Source of the DNA: an uncultured Limosilactobacillus sp.
GTDB taxonomy: Bacteria; Bacillota; Bacilli; Lactobacillales; Lactobacillaceae
DNA: 32,127 bases
Assembly: GCA_944326735.1 (NCBI GenBank)
Contig: CALVFC010000005.1
Coordinates: forward strand, 1-32,127
Direction: 5' to 3'
The position numbers and the translations under genes were made by a program. Shown here one piece after another: positions 9,801-16,424 of this stretch. The notes below the pieces were generated by a model. It was given only the letters and a program-made list of their open reading frames with translations. It did no database searches and was not told the origin of the DNA. Each line of letters begins with the position of its first letter. Position 1 is the first letter of the stretch.

Positions 9801-10340
9801 ATCGATAATTGAACCTCGAATGGCAAAGTCTCCCGGCCGTAAGACCATCTTTTGGCGCCGGTACCCCATGGAGCTTAGTTGGTCAGCAGCGGTTTCCGGA
9901 TCAAATTCACCGCCCACCGCTAGATCCAACATGGCTTGATGGAAATTCTCTGGAGCAATTAACGGTCGCCGCAGTCCAGCAGTTGAAGCGACCACAATCA
10001 CCGGCCGTTTCGATTGAAGGGCGTGGAGGGCCAAGACACGTTGCAAGCGATAGTTAGGCGAACTAGTTGCCATTTCAGCAGCCAAAACTTCTTCTACGGG
10101 GAACTGATAAACCGTCGCATCCGGTAGAAGGTTCTCTAAATCAGCCGCCACTTCCTGCAAGTGGAAAAGGCTATCAGTAATCACAAGCTGGGGGCGTTGT
10201 TCGTGCTGTTGAACCGCTGTTAATAACAACGTCTTGGCTGACCCAGAAATTCCCGTCACCAATTGATTATGGTGTGGAGTGGCTGCCTGTTGAATTTGCT
10301 GGTATTCCTTTGTCCGGGTTAAGAAGTCGACTAAGTGCAT
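6819..10340 (-). CDS. mfd: Transcription-repair coupling factor Mfd
   Basis: 1173 aa, full length. Mfd removes RNA polymerase stalled at DNA lesions and recruits UvrA. Domain order: UvrB-like module (about 1-350), RNA-polymerase-interacting domain beginning LKPGDYVVHVNHGIGIFSGI (497-516), the RecG-like translocase with Walker A GDVGYGKT (648-655), DEEQ (749-752) and TATPIPRT (775-782), helicase C-terminal lobe ending with QIRGRIGRSNRIAYAYF, and the TRCF C-terminal domain (about 1010-1165). The ATG at 10340 has GGAGG 7 bases upstream. It is 33 bases from pth and 15 from rqcP; pth-mfd-rqcP is a typical Firmicutes unit. No broken motif is visible. Confidence 0.98.
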   Translation of the reverse strand: MHLVDFLTRTKEYQQIQQAATPHHNQLVTGISGSAKTLLLTAVQQHEQRPQLVITDSLFHLQEVAADLENLLPDATVYQFPVEEVLAAEMATSSPNYRLQRVLALHALQSKRPVIVVASTAGLRRPLIAPENFHQAMLDLAVGGEFDPETAADQLSSMGYRRQKMVLRPGDFAIRGSIIDVYALNTDDPVRIDLFDTEIDSLRYFDASTQRSLKNVKAVSILPATDFILPTSEFDRLTTKMTDYYHQLQSAVTNDDEKQQLEHRYQPMLTDLSQHQLPNEMLEYTDLVYPQPSSLLDYLPDNGILYLDDWTRIKQTTDQMTKEDHGWLHDQVDHHQLLTIPHLSHDIEKLVKDDAHAHEFWALFKKGMGQVRFAALTELTTRTMQRFFGQMPLLKTEMQRWVDQGRTVLLMADSKQRRDSIAQTMADFGIQVTATTIDNLQQNVVQLVPTNLATGFELPVTGLVIITEGEMFKQVKKRRIRPQKLANAERLKSYTDLKPGDYVVHVNHGIGIFSGIRTMEVDGVHQDYMVINYRNNAQIFVPVTQLNLVQKYVSSESKTPHINRLGGNEWAKTKRRVASKVEDIADELVDLYAKRETEKGFAFPHDDYLQEQFDANFPYTETRDQLRSIKEVKSDMEKAKPMDRLLVGDVGYGKTEVALRAIFKAVEGGKQVAFLVPTTVLAQQHYDTMKKRFEGFPIEIALMSRFRTPKQLKETDAGLADGSIDVVVGTHRILSKDVHFKDLGLLIVDEEQRFGVKHKEKLKQLKSNVDVLTLTATPIPRTLHMSMLGVRDLSVLETPPAGRYPIQTYVMEQNSGAIRDGIIREMQRGGQVYYLHNRVSDIEETVAKLQQLVPEARIGFINGQMSENELETVLYEFIQGDYDVLVTTSIIETGVDIPNVNTLFVENADRMGLSQLYQIRGRIGRSNRIAYAYFMYQPNKVLTELGEKRLAAIRDFTELGSGFKIAMRDLSIRGAGNLLGKQQHGFINSVGYDLYSSMLSEAVAEKQGKHKQTKSDAEVELGVEAYLPDDYVSDQRQKIELYKTIHGAGSDDELLDIQGDLIDRFGEYPRAVGNLLLISQLKLHADLGLVKEIKRQRDQITITWTMTGSRRLTARDIIKALAETKFKATLGEQDQLLSVRLVIQPKMTEDDWLHQLLKLITSLGDTVQAVKQK

Positions 10341-10373
10341 TGGTAATCCTCCTTTCGCAATATTTTGAGATGA

Positions 10374-10934
10374 TTAATTATAATCGTTCATTAGCTTGGC
10401 GAAGTCCTCACCCTTGATCCAATCTTCTAAAGCGTGTTCCGCCGTTTCCACTGCATCATCGAAGACGGGCCGTTCATCAGCAGTAAACTTACCGAGAACA
10501 TGACTGACAACAGTGCCATGCTTGGGGTGGTCAATTCCCACTTTAATCCGGTTAAATTTGTTGGTCCCGAGAGCATGGATAATACTCTTCAGGCCGTTAT
10601 GACCACCTGAGGCCCCGTGGGTCTTTAAGCGCACTTTACCAACTGGCATATCCAGGTCATCATTAACGACCACGAGATCATCCAAATCTAAGTTGTAGTA
10701 ATCAACCAAGGGCCCCACTGCCCGACCAGAATCATTCATAAAAGTCGTGGGCTTTACCAACATTACTTTTTGCCCATCAATGACGCCTGATACCGCGACC
10801 GCTTCCTGCTTTAGGTGGGTGAATGCTCCTAAATGATAGTCACGAGCCAGTTGGTCCACCACCATAAAACCACTGTTATGCCGCGTTTCATCATAACGGG
10901 TACCAATATTACCCAGTCCAACAATCATCTTCAT
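10374..10934 (-). CDS. pth: Peptidyl-tRNA hydrolase
   Basis: 186 aa, normal length. It frees tRNA from dropped-off peptidyl-tRNA. Active-site residues are present: Asn9 and His19 (GLGNIG...ETRHNSGFM), Asn67 (FMNDSG), Asp92/93 (VNDDLDMPVG) and Asn113 (GGHNGLKS). The ATG at 10934 has AAAGGA about 10 bases upstream; the second ATG two codons later is also possible. The gene is the first of the leftward block pth-mfd-rqcP, with a TATAAT-type promoter at about 11012 and a small hairpin in its leader. Confidence 0.97.
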   Translation of the reverse strand: MKMIVGLGNIGTRYDETRHNSGFMVVDQLARDYHLGAFTHLKQEAVAVSGVIDGQKVMLVKPTTFMNDSGRAVGPLVDYYNLDLDDLVVVNDDLDMPVGKVRLKTHGASGGHNGLKSIIHALGTNKFNRIKVGIDHPKHGTVVSHVLGKFTADERPVFDDAVETAEHALEDWIKGEDFAKLMNDYN

Positions 10935-10975
10935 TGTGCTAATTTCCTTTCTATTTATACATGCGAAAAGGCCGC

Positions 10976-10992
10976 ACGGGAAATTATCCCGT
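10976..10992 (-). other. Hairpin in the pth 5' leader
   Basis: ACGGGA (10976-10981) and TCCCGT (10987-10992) form a perfect 6-bp stem with a 5-base loop. It lies between the predicted pth transcription start and its ribosome binding site and may influence mRNA stability or translation. No U tract follows, so it is not a terminator. Confidence 0.45.
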
Positions 10993-11011
10993 CCAGCTCA
11001 ACGATGTTCTT

Positions 11012-11040
11012 ATTATAACCTAGCCCTCTTAAAAACTGAA
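11012..11040 (-). promoter_or_regulatory. Candidate promoter for pth-mfd-rqcP
   Basis: A perfect TATAAT lies at 11012-11017 on the minus strand. The matching -35 (TTCAGT, 17 bases upstream) is poor. It would give a leader of about 70 bases before pth. Confidence 0.45.
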
Positions 11041-11052
11041 CTAAAGTGCCCC

Positions 11053-11099
11053 ATTAGCAGTGAGGACGGCTCCCCGCGCCCACTGCCGTCCCCACTAAT
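11053..11099. repeat. GC-rich inverted repeat between the divergent pth and cbpA promoters
   Basis: GGACGGC (11064-11070) pairs perfectly with GCCGTCC (11085-11091). The stem extends outward by GTG/CAC and ATTA/TAAT with a small bulge, around a GC-only-like 14-base loop. No U tract follows on either strand and no gene ends here, so it is not an ordinary terminator. It lies outside both predicted transcripts. Confidence 0.5.
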
Positions 11100-11142
11100 C
11101 CAACGTGTTTCTAATCTATTTCTCATTATTAGGGCAGAATTG

Positions 11143-11151
11143 TGTTATGAT
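11143..11151 (+). promoter_or_regulatory. Extended -10 element for the CBS-ACT gene
   Basis: TGTTATGAT on the plus strand is an extended -10 about 46 bases before the ATG at 11197. No clear -35 is visible. Confidence 0.4.
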
Positions 11152-11196
11152 AATGGGTGCAATAAATCACGTTCAATTAAGTAAAGGAAGTTCGCC

Positions 11197-11835
11197 ATGA
11201 TTTTCTCATCACTTATTAAAAAGAAAGAAGAATTAACCACTCTTCCAGAAACTGCGACTCTTCAAGAATCATTAACGGTCTTAGAAAACACTGGTTACCG
11301 TTGCGTTCCCGTGCTTGATAAAAGCGGCCATATCTTCCGCGGCAATATTTACAAAATGCATATTTACCGTCATAAGTCGCGCAACGGTGATATGTCATTA
11401 CCCGTGACGGCCTTACTGAAGAATTCCACGAAGTTTGTTTCCATTAAGGATTCATTTTTCTCAGTCTTCTTTTCTATCCGGGACTTGCCTTACATTGCTG
11501 TACTGGATGAACAAAACCAATTCTATGGCATCTTAACGCACAACCGCTTGCTGCGGATGTTAGCTGCTGGCTGGAACGTCAATAACGGGAGCTACGTCCT
11601 TACCGTTGTCGCCAAAGATGAACGGGGCGCGTTAATGAACGCCGCTAAGGAAATTACCCGGTTCTGCCAGATTGTCAACGTCATTTCATTGGATCCTGAT
11701 CATTCTTCAATGAAACGGATCCTCTTTACCCTGCCAACTGATGTTGACCATGAACGCATGGAAAAGATTGTCCGGCGGCTCGAAAAGCGCGGGTTTGAAG
11801 TTCCTGAAATTGAGGACCTTCACCAGGGTTATTAA
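11197..11835 (+). CDS. cbpA: CBS-pair plus ACT-domain protein, probable cyclic-di-AMP-binding CbpA
   Basis: 212 aa, soluble. Residues about 10-125 form a tandem CBS pair (ATLQESLTVLENTGYRCVPV for the first; SIRDLPYIAVLDEQNQFYG for the second), and residues about 130-205 an ACT domain (YVLTVVAKDERGALMNAAKE). This CBS-CBS-ACT layout and length match the Listeria c-di-AMP-binding protein CbpA. In related small CBS proteins the nucleotide controls a partner, for example the (p)ppGpp synthetase. The link to c-di-AMP here is from family resemblance only. It is a single-gene unit: ATG 11197 with AAAGGA upstream, and a bidirectional terminator right after the stop. It diverges from pth. Confidence 0.75.
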   Translation: MIFSSLIKKKEELTTLPETATLQESLTVLENTGYRCVPVLDKSGHIFRGNIYKMHIYRHKSRNGDMSLPVTALLKNSTKFVSIKDSFFSVFFSIRDLPYIAVLDEQNQFYGILTHNRLLRMLAAGWNVNNGSYVLTVVAKDERGALMNAAKEITRFCQIVNVISLDPDHSSMKRILFTLPTDVDHERMEKIVRRLEKRGFEVPEIEDLHQGY

Positions 11836-11840
11836 ATACG

Positions 11841-11884
11841 AAAACCAGGATCACGATTCATTTAATCGCGGTCCTGGTTTTTTT
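11841..11884. terminator. Bidirectional terminator between cbpA and codA
   Basis: AAACCAGGA (11842-11850) pairs with TCCTGGTTT (11872-11880), with an inner CGAT/ATCG stem. Seven T follow on the plus strand and TTTTCG on the minus strand, so it can serve both convergent genes. Confidence 0.88.
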
Positions 11885-11889
11885 AATCG

Positions 11890-13128
11890 TTACTTGATGA
11901 ATAAGGTGGTTTCTGCTGGCTTCGTCTTCGCCAGGAACTTACCGTGGCGAACATTAGCGATCACTTCAACGTGTTGGTTCAAGGCATTGTAGAAATCAGT
12001 GGCGTTCAGCAGGATAAAGTTGGCAGGCTTACCAACTTCAATTCCGTACTGGTCACTAATGTGCAATGTCTTCGCGCCATTGTAGGTCACAAACTTATAA
12101 GCGTCTTGTAATTGGTGATAACCCATCAGGTGGGCAATATAAACCCCCATGGTAGTGGCATCTAGCATGTTGCCATTTCCCAGTGGATTCCATGGGTCTT
12201 GCACGTCATCTTCACCAAAGGAAACGTTCATCCCCGCAGCCGTCAGTTCCTTAATCCGGGTTACCCCACGCCGCTTTGGGTAGGAGTCGAACCGGCCACC
12301 CAAGTGAACATTGACCAGCGGATTAGAAACAAAGTTAATATGACTCATCTTAAGGAGCCGGAACAGTTTATAAGTATAGGCATCATTATAAGACCCCATG
12401 GCGGTAGTATGGCTAGCCGTTACCCGGTCCTTCATTCCCCGTTCCAATGCTTCCGTTGCTAATACTTCCAGGTTTCGTGAAGCTGGGTCATCAATTTCAT
12501 CACAGTGAACATCAACTAATCGATCATACTGGTCCGCGAGTCTCATTAAGAAGTGAACAGATTGCCAGCCGTACTCAGTAGTGAATTCAAAGTGCGGAAT
12601 ATCACCAACAACATCGAGGCCTTCCTTAACGGATTGTTCCATTAATTCACGACCATGAGGGTATGAGAGGATTCCTTCTTGAGGGAAGGCAACCAGTTGC
12701 AGGTCAATTTGATCCTTCAATTCTTCCCGCAGTTCCAATAGTGCCTGTGCAGCAATCAGGTGGGGATCGGTAACGTCAACGTGGCTCCGGACATGTTGAA
12801 TCCCATGGGCAACCATGTTCAGAATCGTCTTCTTGGCCCGCGTCTTAACGTCCTTAATCGTCAGGTCTTGCTTCCGCTCACTCCAAATACGAATCCCATC
12901 AAACAGGGTTCCACTTTCATTCCATTCCGGCTGACCAGCAGTTAACGTCGCATCCAGGTGAACATGTGAATCAACAAATGGCGGTAACATAAGGTGCTGG
13001 TGACCTTCAATGATTTCTTCACCATCATGTGGCGTAAGGTCCTTAGCAATTTCAGTAAACTTTCCATCTTCAACCCGCACGTCAACTAAGTCTTTTTGGT
13101 TATCAACGTGAACTTCTTTAATTAGCAT
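11890..13128 (-). CDS. codA: Cytosine deaminase (CodA-type amidohydrolase)
   Basis: 412 aa. It hydrolyses cytosine to uracil and ammonia for pyrimidine salvage. The TIM-barrel metal site is complete: HVH at residues 55-57 (FVDSHVHLDATLTAGQP is close to the E. coli CodA segment), His208 and Glu211 in HCDE, His240 in SHTTA and Asp307 in GEDDVQDPWNPLG. E. coli has His in place of Glu306 before the metal Asp. A reading frame extends to a GTG at 13137, but the ATG at 13128 is chosen because AAAGGAG lies 8 bases before it. It overlaps the end of codB by 11 bases, so translation is coupled. Related purine or creatinine deaminases cannot be fully excluded. Confidence 0.88.
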   Translation of the reverse strand: MLIKEVHVDNQKDLVDVRVEDGKFTEIAKDLTPHDGEEIIEGHQHLMLPPFVDSHVHLDATLTAGQPEWNESGTLFDGIRIWSERKQDLTIKDVKTRAKKTILNMVAHGIQHVRSHVDVTDPHLIAAQALLELREELKDQIDLQLVAFPQEGILSYPHGRELMEQSVKEGLDVVGDIPHFEFTTEYGWQSVHFLMRLADQYDRLVDVHCDEIDDPASRNLEVLATEALERGMKDRVTASHTTAMGSYNDAYTYKLFRLLKMSHINFVSNPLVNVHLGGRFDSYPKRRGVTRIKELTAAGMNVSFGEDDVQDPWNPLGNGNMLDATTMGVYIAHLMGYHQLQDAYKFVTYNGAKTLHISDQYGIEVGKPANFILLNATDFYNALNQHVEVIANVRHGKFLAKTKPAETTLFIK

Positions 13129-14493
13129 TGTGAGCACTCCTTTGATCTACAAACCACATTAAGATGTAATAAACAACCGCACTCAGTACCATATCAACAA
13201 AGGTGGCACCGATGGTATTAGCGAATAATGGTAACTGGTGAACACCGACGAAGAAGGCTACCCCCAGGACAAAGACGAGGAAGGCCACCCAATTGATTCC
13301 GCCATGGTACCAGTACTTACCGTGAGGAACCCCCAGCTGTTCAAGGTCATAGTGACGGTGAGCACGTAAGTAATAGTCAGTACAGATGATCGCAATTGTT
13401 GGTCCCAGTACCATTCCCACGTAATCCAAGAACTGTTCGAAGGTGTCTAAGAAAGAACCGACAAACATTGGAATAAATGTCACGATAGTAGCTAATAGGA
13501 CAACAATCCATAGTGAGTATTTCAGGCGTAACTTAGTAAAGATGTTTGATAGAGCTGACCCGGCAGCTAACAGGTTAACTGCATTGGCAGTCATTGAAGT
13601 TAAGATGATTACCAAGAGGGCCACCACGCCGAGGCCTAACTTGCTGGCGATCGTCGATGGGTCTGAATTATTAGCATCATAAACGCCGCTCGTAATAGCG
13701 ATACTGATTGTGGAAATCAACCCAATGAAGGCAAACCAAACAACCCCTAACAAAGCCCCGCCAAATGGGGTCACAATCGCATTGTTCTTATTGGCCGTGA
13801 ACCGGGTAAAGTCGGCCCCGGCAGTAACCCAAGCCAGGTTAAAGGCAGCCACATAGTCAATCGCTGATCCGATCGCCATCCGGGAATGAGCTGGCACGTG
13901 CCAATTAGCGATTTGACTCATTGAACCGTTTTGAAGACGGCCACAGATTCCCAAATTACAAAGATGAAGACCAGGATAATCCCAATCCGTTCAATCATTT
14001 GAACCGACCGTGAACCAGACGAGACACTAATGATGTGCAGAATACTCATAATCAGAATACCGACAATGATCCCCTTATCACCGCCTGGTTGACCCCATAC
14101 CGGCCAGCCTAATAATTGGTGGAACAATAAACTGACTGATTGGGCAGCAATGAAAGTATTGGCCGCCGTCCACCCAATAAACTGGGTGATATTAACCAGC
14201 GATGGCAGGTACGAACCACGCTCACCGAACGAAGCCCGTGAAATTGCCATTGTTGAAACCCCGGTTTGGTAACCAATGTACCCAATCAGACTAAGAAAGA
14301 CATACGACAGTGCTGATGATAGTACCAGCACCCGCATTGCTAAACCAAAACCACAAGCTGCTAGCACACCACCAACAAACCATGTTCCGTTGTTAGCGTT
14401 GGCCCCAACCCAAGTAGCAAACATATCCCACCGGGTGGTCTTCCGACTCTTCATCGGAATACTCAGAATGGGCGTATGGTGATTTGTCTTCAC
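13118..14493 (-). pseudogene. codB: Cytosine permease CodB (NCS1 family), split by a frameshift
   Basis: Two adjoining frames together make one NCS1 nucleobase:cation symporter of about 459 residues and roughly 12 membrane helices. The N-terminal part (GTG 14493 to TGA 13918, 191 aa) has the NCS1 start (TTRWDMFATWVGANANNGTW) and stops after VFKTVQ. The C-terminal part (ATG 13921 to 13118, 267 aa) continues with MSQIANWHVP and ends in the last membrane helices. Stop and ATG overlap as ATGA. Adding one A to the AAAA run at 13929-13932 restores VFKNGSMSQIANW without a break, so a one-base deletion, or a sequencing error, is the simplest reading. GAGGAGG lies 7 bases before the GTG. It is preceded by a structured leader and coupled to codA. 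Confidence 0.85.
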
Positions 14494-14510
14494 AATTATT
14501 CCTCCTCTGC

Positions 14511-14550
14511 AAAAAAACAGCCTGAAGTCCCGTTTGAGACTCCAGGCTGT
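14511..14550 (-). terminator. Leader terminator in front of codB
   Basis: Minus-strand stem ACAGCCTG/CAGGCTGT plus AGTC/GACT with one mismatch, an 8-base loop, then seven T, ending only about 17 bases before the codB GTG. Its position inside the 5' leader makes it an attenuator, not the end of a gene. Its 5' arm and loop (14529-14541) can pair instead with 14611-14621. Confidence 0.88.
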
Positions 14551-14621
14551 TGGTCTTATGGCAGGTTACCCACTCTGGGTATACTGGAATATTTGACGAA
14601 AGTCCTTCGTAGTCTCACGGG
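14529..14621 (-). promoter_or_regulatory. Structured leader of codB, riboswitch-like, class unknown
   Basis: Transcribed leftward. CCCGTGAGACT (14621-14611) can form 11 base pairs with AGTCTCAAACGGG (14541-14529), leaving two A bulged. Inside are the hairpins ACGAA/TTCGT (14596-14610) and TACCCA-GAG-TGGGTA (14567-14581), with TCCAG/CTGGA as a possible outer helix of the second. The long helix uses the arm and loop of the terminator, so the two states exclude each other: forming it would switch codBA on. I compared by eye with the purine, preQ1, TPP, tetrahydrofolate, ZTP and SAM aptamers and saw no match. CCAGAGTGG is one base off the PyrR-binding loop core, so PyrR is an alternative. Confidence 0.6.
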
Positions 14622-14653
14622 GCTACATTAAAAGCACTAATTAAATTAAAATT

Positions 14654-14681
14654 ATTATATCAGGTTAATATCGAAAGTCAA
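14654..14681 (-). promoter_or_regulatory. Promoter for codBA
   Basis: Minus strand TTGACT (14676-14681), 16-base spacer, TATAAT (14654-14659) with an extended -10 (TGATATAAT). It is the best promoter in the window and starts 4 bases after the alr stop. Predicted leader length is about 150 bases. Confidence 0.85.
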
Positions 14682-14684
14682 CAA

Positions 14685-15818
14685 TTATTTATTAACATAA
14701 ATTCGCCGAACCCGCTGGCTAATATTAGTTAAAATTTCGTAGTTGATCGTGCCGGCGTAATCAGCCACATCGGTCGCGGTGATTTCCTGGTTACCCGAGC
14801 GGCCAAAGAGGACAACTGGGGTGCCCACTGGATATTTCTGCGGTAGGCGAATCATCATTTGATCCATGCAAACCCGCCCGGCAATTGGACAAAGCTGACT
14901 ATCAACAAGAACATGAAAACCAGTCATCCGGCGCTCATACCCGTCAGCATAACCGATTGGCAGAGTAGCTAACCACTCATCCTCTTGGGCAGTATACGTC
15001 GCCCCATAGCTGACCGATTCACCAGCCTTGAGTTTCTTAACAAAGCTAATCGAACTGACTAACGAGCTGACCGGTTTAATTGGCAAGGAAAGTGGTAGTT
15101 CCCGACCGGAAGGGTTCAACCCGTACATCGAGATTCCCATTCGAACGGTGTTCGCCGTAATCTTATCGCGGTACCACAGACCCGTTGCCGAATTTGCCAT
15201 GTGCACGTACGGTGGCTTGACTTCCAAACTATCAATCATTTGGTTCCACCGGCGAACTTGTTTTTCAAAGTACGTCTGGTCCCCACTATCGGCAGTCGCA
15301 AAGTGGGTAAAGATCCCTTCAAATTCAAATTCCGGGTTCTTTAACAGTTCAACTGCCTGGTGCAATTCATCAACTGACGTGAAGCCAATGCGGCCCATCC
15401 CCGTGTCCAGTCCAAGGTGAACCTTCAATGGCGCTGTCCAGTGGTTTACTTGAGCGAGGTGGTGATACTGAGATAGCCAGTCAAGGTCACCGACCGTCAA
15501 TGAGATCCCATTTTCTGCAGCAACATGTGCATACTCGACCGGGGTAATCCCTAACACTAGGATTAGGGAAGTGATGCCCTGGTCCCGCAATTCCATTCCT
15601 TCATCCAGAATGGCCACACAGGTGCCCGTTGCTCCCGCTGCTAATGCCGCCTGGGCGACGGGTACCAAGCCATTACCATATGCGTTGGCTTTTACAACGG
15701 CGAGGATTTTGCTTCCGGCGGGCAAGGCCTGCTTCTGGGCAGCAATATTATCCTGTAATGCTCCTAAGTTTACCTTTAAATACGTTTTTCGAAGTCGTCC
15801 ACTAATCATCTGCTTCAT
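14685..15818 (-). CDS. alr: Alanine racemase
   Basis: 377 aa PLP enzyme interconverting L- and D-alanine, the source of D-Ala for peptidoglycan and for teichoic acid esterification. The PLP lysine is Lys43 (VVKANAYGNG), the opposite catalytic base is Tyr271 (SVSYGATY), and the barrel motifs HLGLDTGMGRIGF and MANSATGLW are intact. The start at 15818 overlaps acpS by 17 bases. A second ATG three codons on (15809) is possible, and the ribosome binding site is weak, as expected for coupling to acpS. acpS-alr is a standard Firmicutes pair. Its divergent neighbour, the dlt operon, consumes D-Ala. Confidence 0.97.
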   Translation of the reverse strand: MKQMISGRLRKTYLKVNLGALQDNIAAQKQALPAGSKILAVVKANAYGNGLVPVAQAALAAGATGTCVAILDEGMELRDQGITSLILVLGITPVEYAHVAAENGISLTVGDLDWLSQYHHLAQVNHWTAPLKVHLGLDTGMGRIGFTSVDELHQAVELLKNPEFEFEGIFTHFATADSGDQTYFEKQVRRWNQMIDSLEVKPPYVHMANSATGLWYRDKITANTVRMGISMYGLNPSGRELPLSLPIKPVSSLVSSISFVKKLKAGESVSYGATYTAQEDEWLATLPIGYADGYERRMTGFHVLVDSQLCPIAGRVCMDQMMIRLPQKYPVGTPVVLFGRSGNQEITATDVADYAGTINYEILTNISQRVRRIYVNK

Positions 15819-16173
15819 GCTCGCTTTCTAAAATGATTTCAGTCATGACGAGGGTTGCCGTATGACTGACTGAGGCTAGGGTCCGCCCCTTAAATGGTGA
15901 TTTTGTTACTACAGGGGCGCCCAGCTGGTTATCCAAGACTTCAACCGATTGGAAATCAACTGTTTTCCCAATTCCGGTCCCCATTGCTTTGGCAAAAGAT
16001 TCCTTCAATGACCACCGGCCCGCCAAATACTCGGCCGCCCGTTGTCCTTTAAACTGCTGATACTGTTTTTGCTCCGCGGCGGTTAACACACGTTGGATAA
16101 ACTGGGGGTGCTGGTGGGCCACTTGGACAGCCCGTTGAATCTCTGTAATGTCAATCCCTAGCCCGGCAATCAT
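15802..16173 (-). CDS. acpS: Holo-[acyl-carrier-protein] synthase AcpS
   Basis: 123 aa. It transfers 4'-phosphopantetheine from CoA to a serine of acyl carrier proteins. The metal-binding Asp8 (GLGIDITEIQR), Glu58 in the helix AGRWSLKESFAKAMGTG, and the late SHT motif are all present. The ATG at 16173 has GGAGAGG upstream. Besides fatty-acid ACP, DltC, encoded divergently 3 kb away, is a likely substrate, since it needs the same prosthetic group. It is expressed from the promoter at 16206-16235, which contains a palindrome. It overlaps alr. Confidence 0.96.
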   Translation of the reverse strand: MIAGLGIDITEIQRAVQVAHQHPQFIQRVLTAAEQKQYQQFKGQRAAEYLAGRWSLKESFAKAMGTGIGKTVDFQSVEVLDNQLGAPVVTKSPFKGRTLASVSHTATLVMTEIILESEHEADD

Positions 16174-16205
16174 GCTTGACCACCTCTCCTTTCTTTTAAA
16201 GTGTA

Positions 16206-16235
16206 ATCATATAACAATTTGTTATCCACTGGCAA
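16206..16235 (-). promoter_or_regulatory. Promoter for acpS-alr with embedded palindromic operator
   Basis: Minus strand TTGCCA (16230-16235), 18-base spacer, TATGAT (16206-16211). The 15-base sequence ATAACAATTTGTTAT (16211-16225), a perfect inverted repeat around one central base, lies between -35 and -10, where a bound repressor would block polymerase. The regulator is unknown. Confidence 0.65.
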
Positions 16236-16268
16236 TTATTATAATTTGGATATTTTTAACAAAGTAAA

Positions 16269-16297
16269 TTGATTTATCATCTTAATGTCCTTAAAAT
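16269..16297 (+). promoter_or_regulatory. Candidate promoter for dltXABCD
   Basis: TTGATT (16269-16274), 17-base spacer, TAAAAT (16292-16297). It gives a leader of about 120 bases. The palindrome ACATTATTTAATGT (16307-16320) lies at the predicted start site. A second, weaker candidate is the extended -10 TGGTAAAAT at about 16366-16374. Confidence 0.45.
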
Positions 16298-16424
16298 GGG
16301 CATGTTACATTATTTAATGTTAGCTAAAACAAATCGGTGAATTTGTCGTCACTTGGCAACCGACAGTGGTAAAATTCTAGGTGGCATTTCATAATTCGCC
16401 GGAAGGAGGTTCAAGCGGGTTTTT

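Noticed and set aside
13918..13945. Programmed -1 frameshift in codB
   Set aside because: No slippery heptamer in the zero frame and no clear downstream stimulatory hairpin; a one-base deletion explains the data more simply.
14567..14581. PyrR-binding loop in the codB leader
   Set aside because: CCAGAGTGG differs from the conserved CAGAGAGG core and the purine-rich bulge (AAGG) after it is missing; kept only as an alternative in the leader finding.
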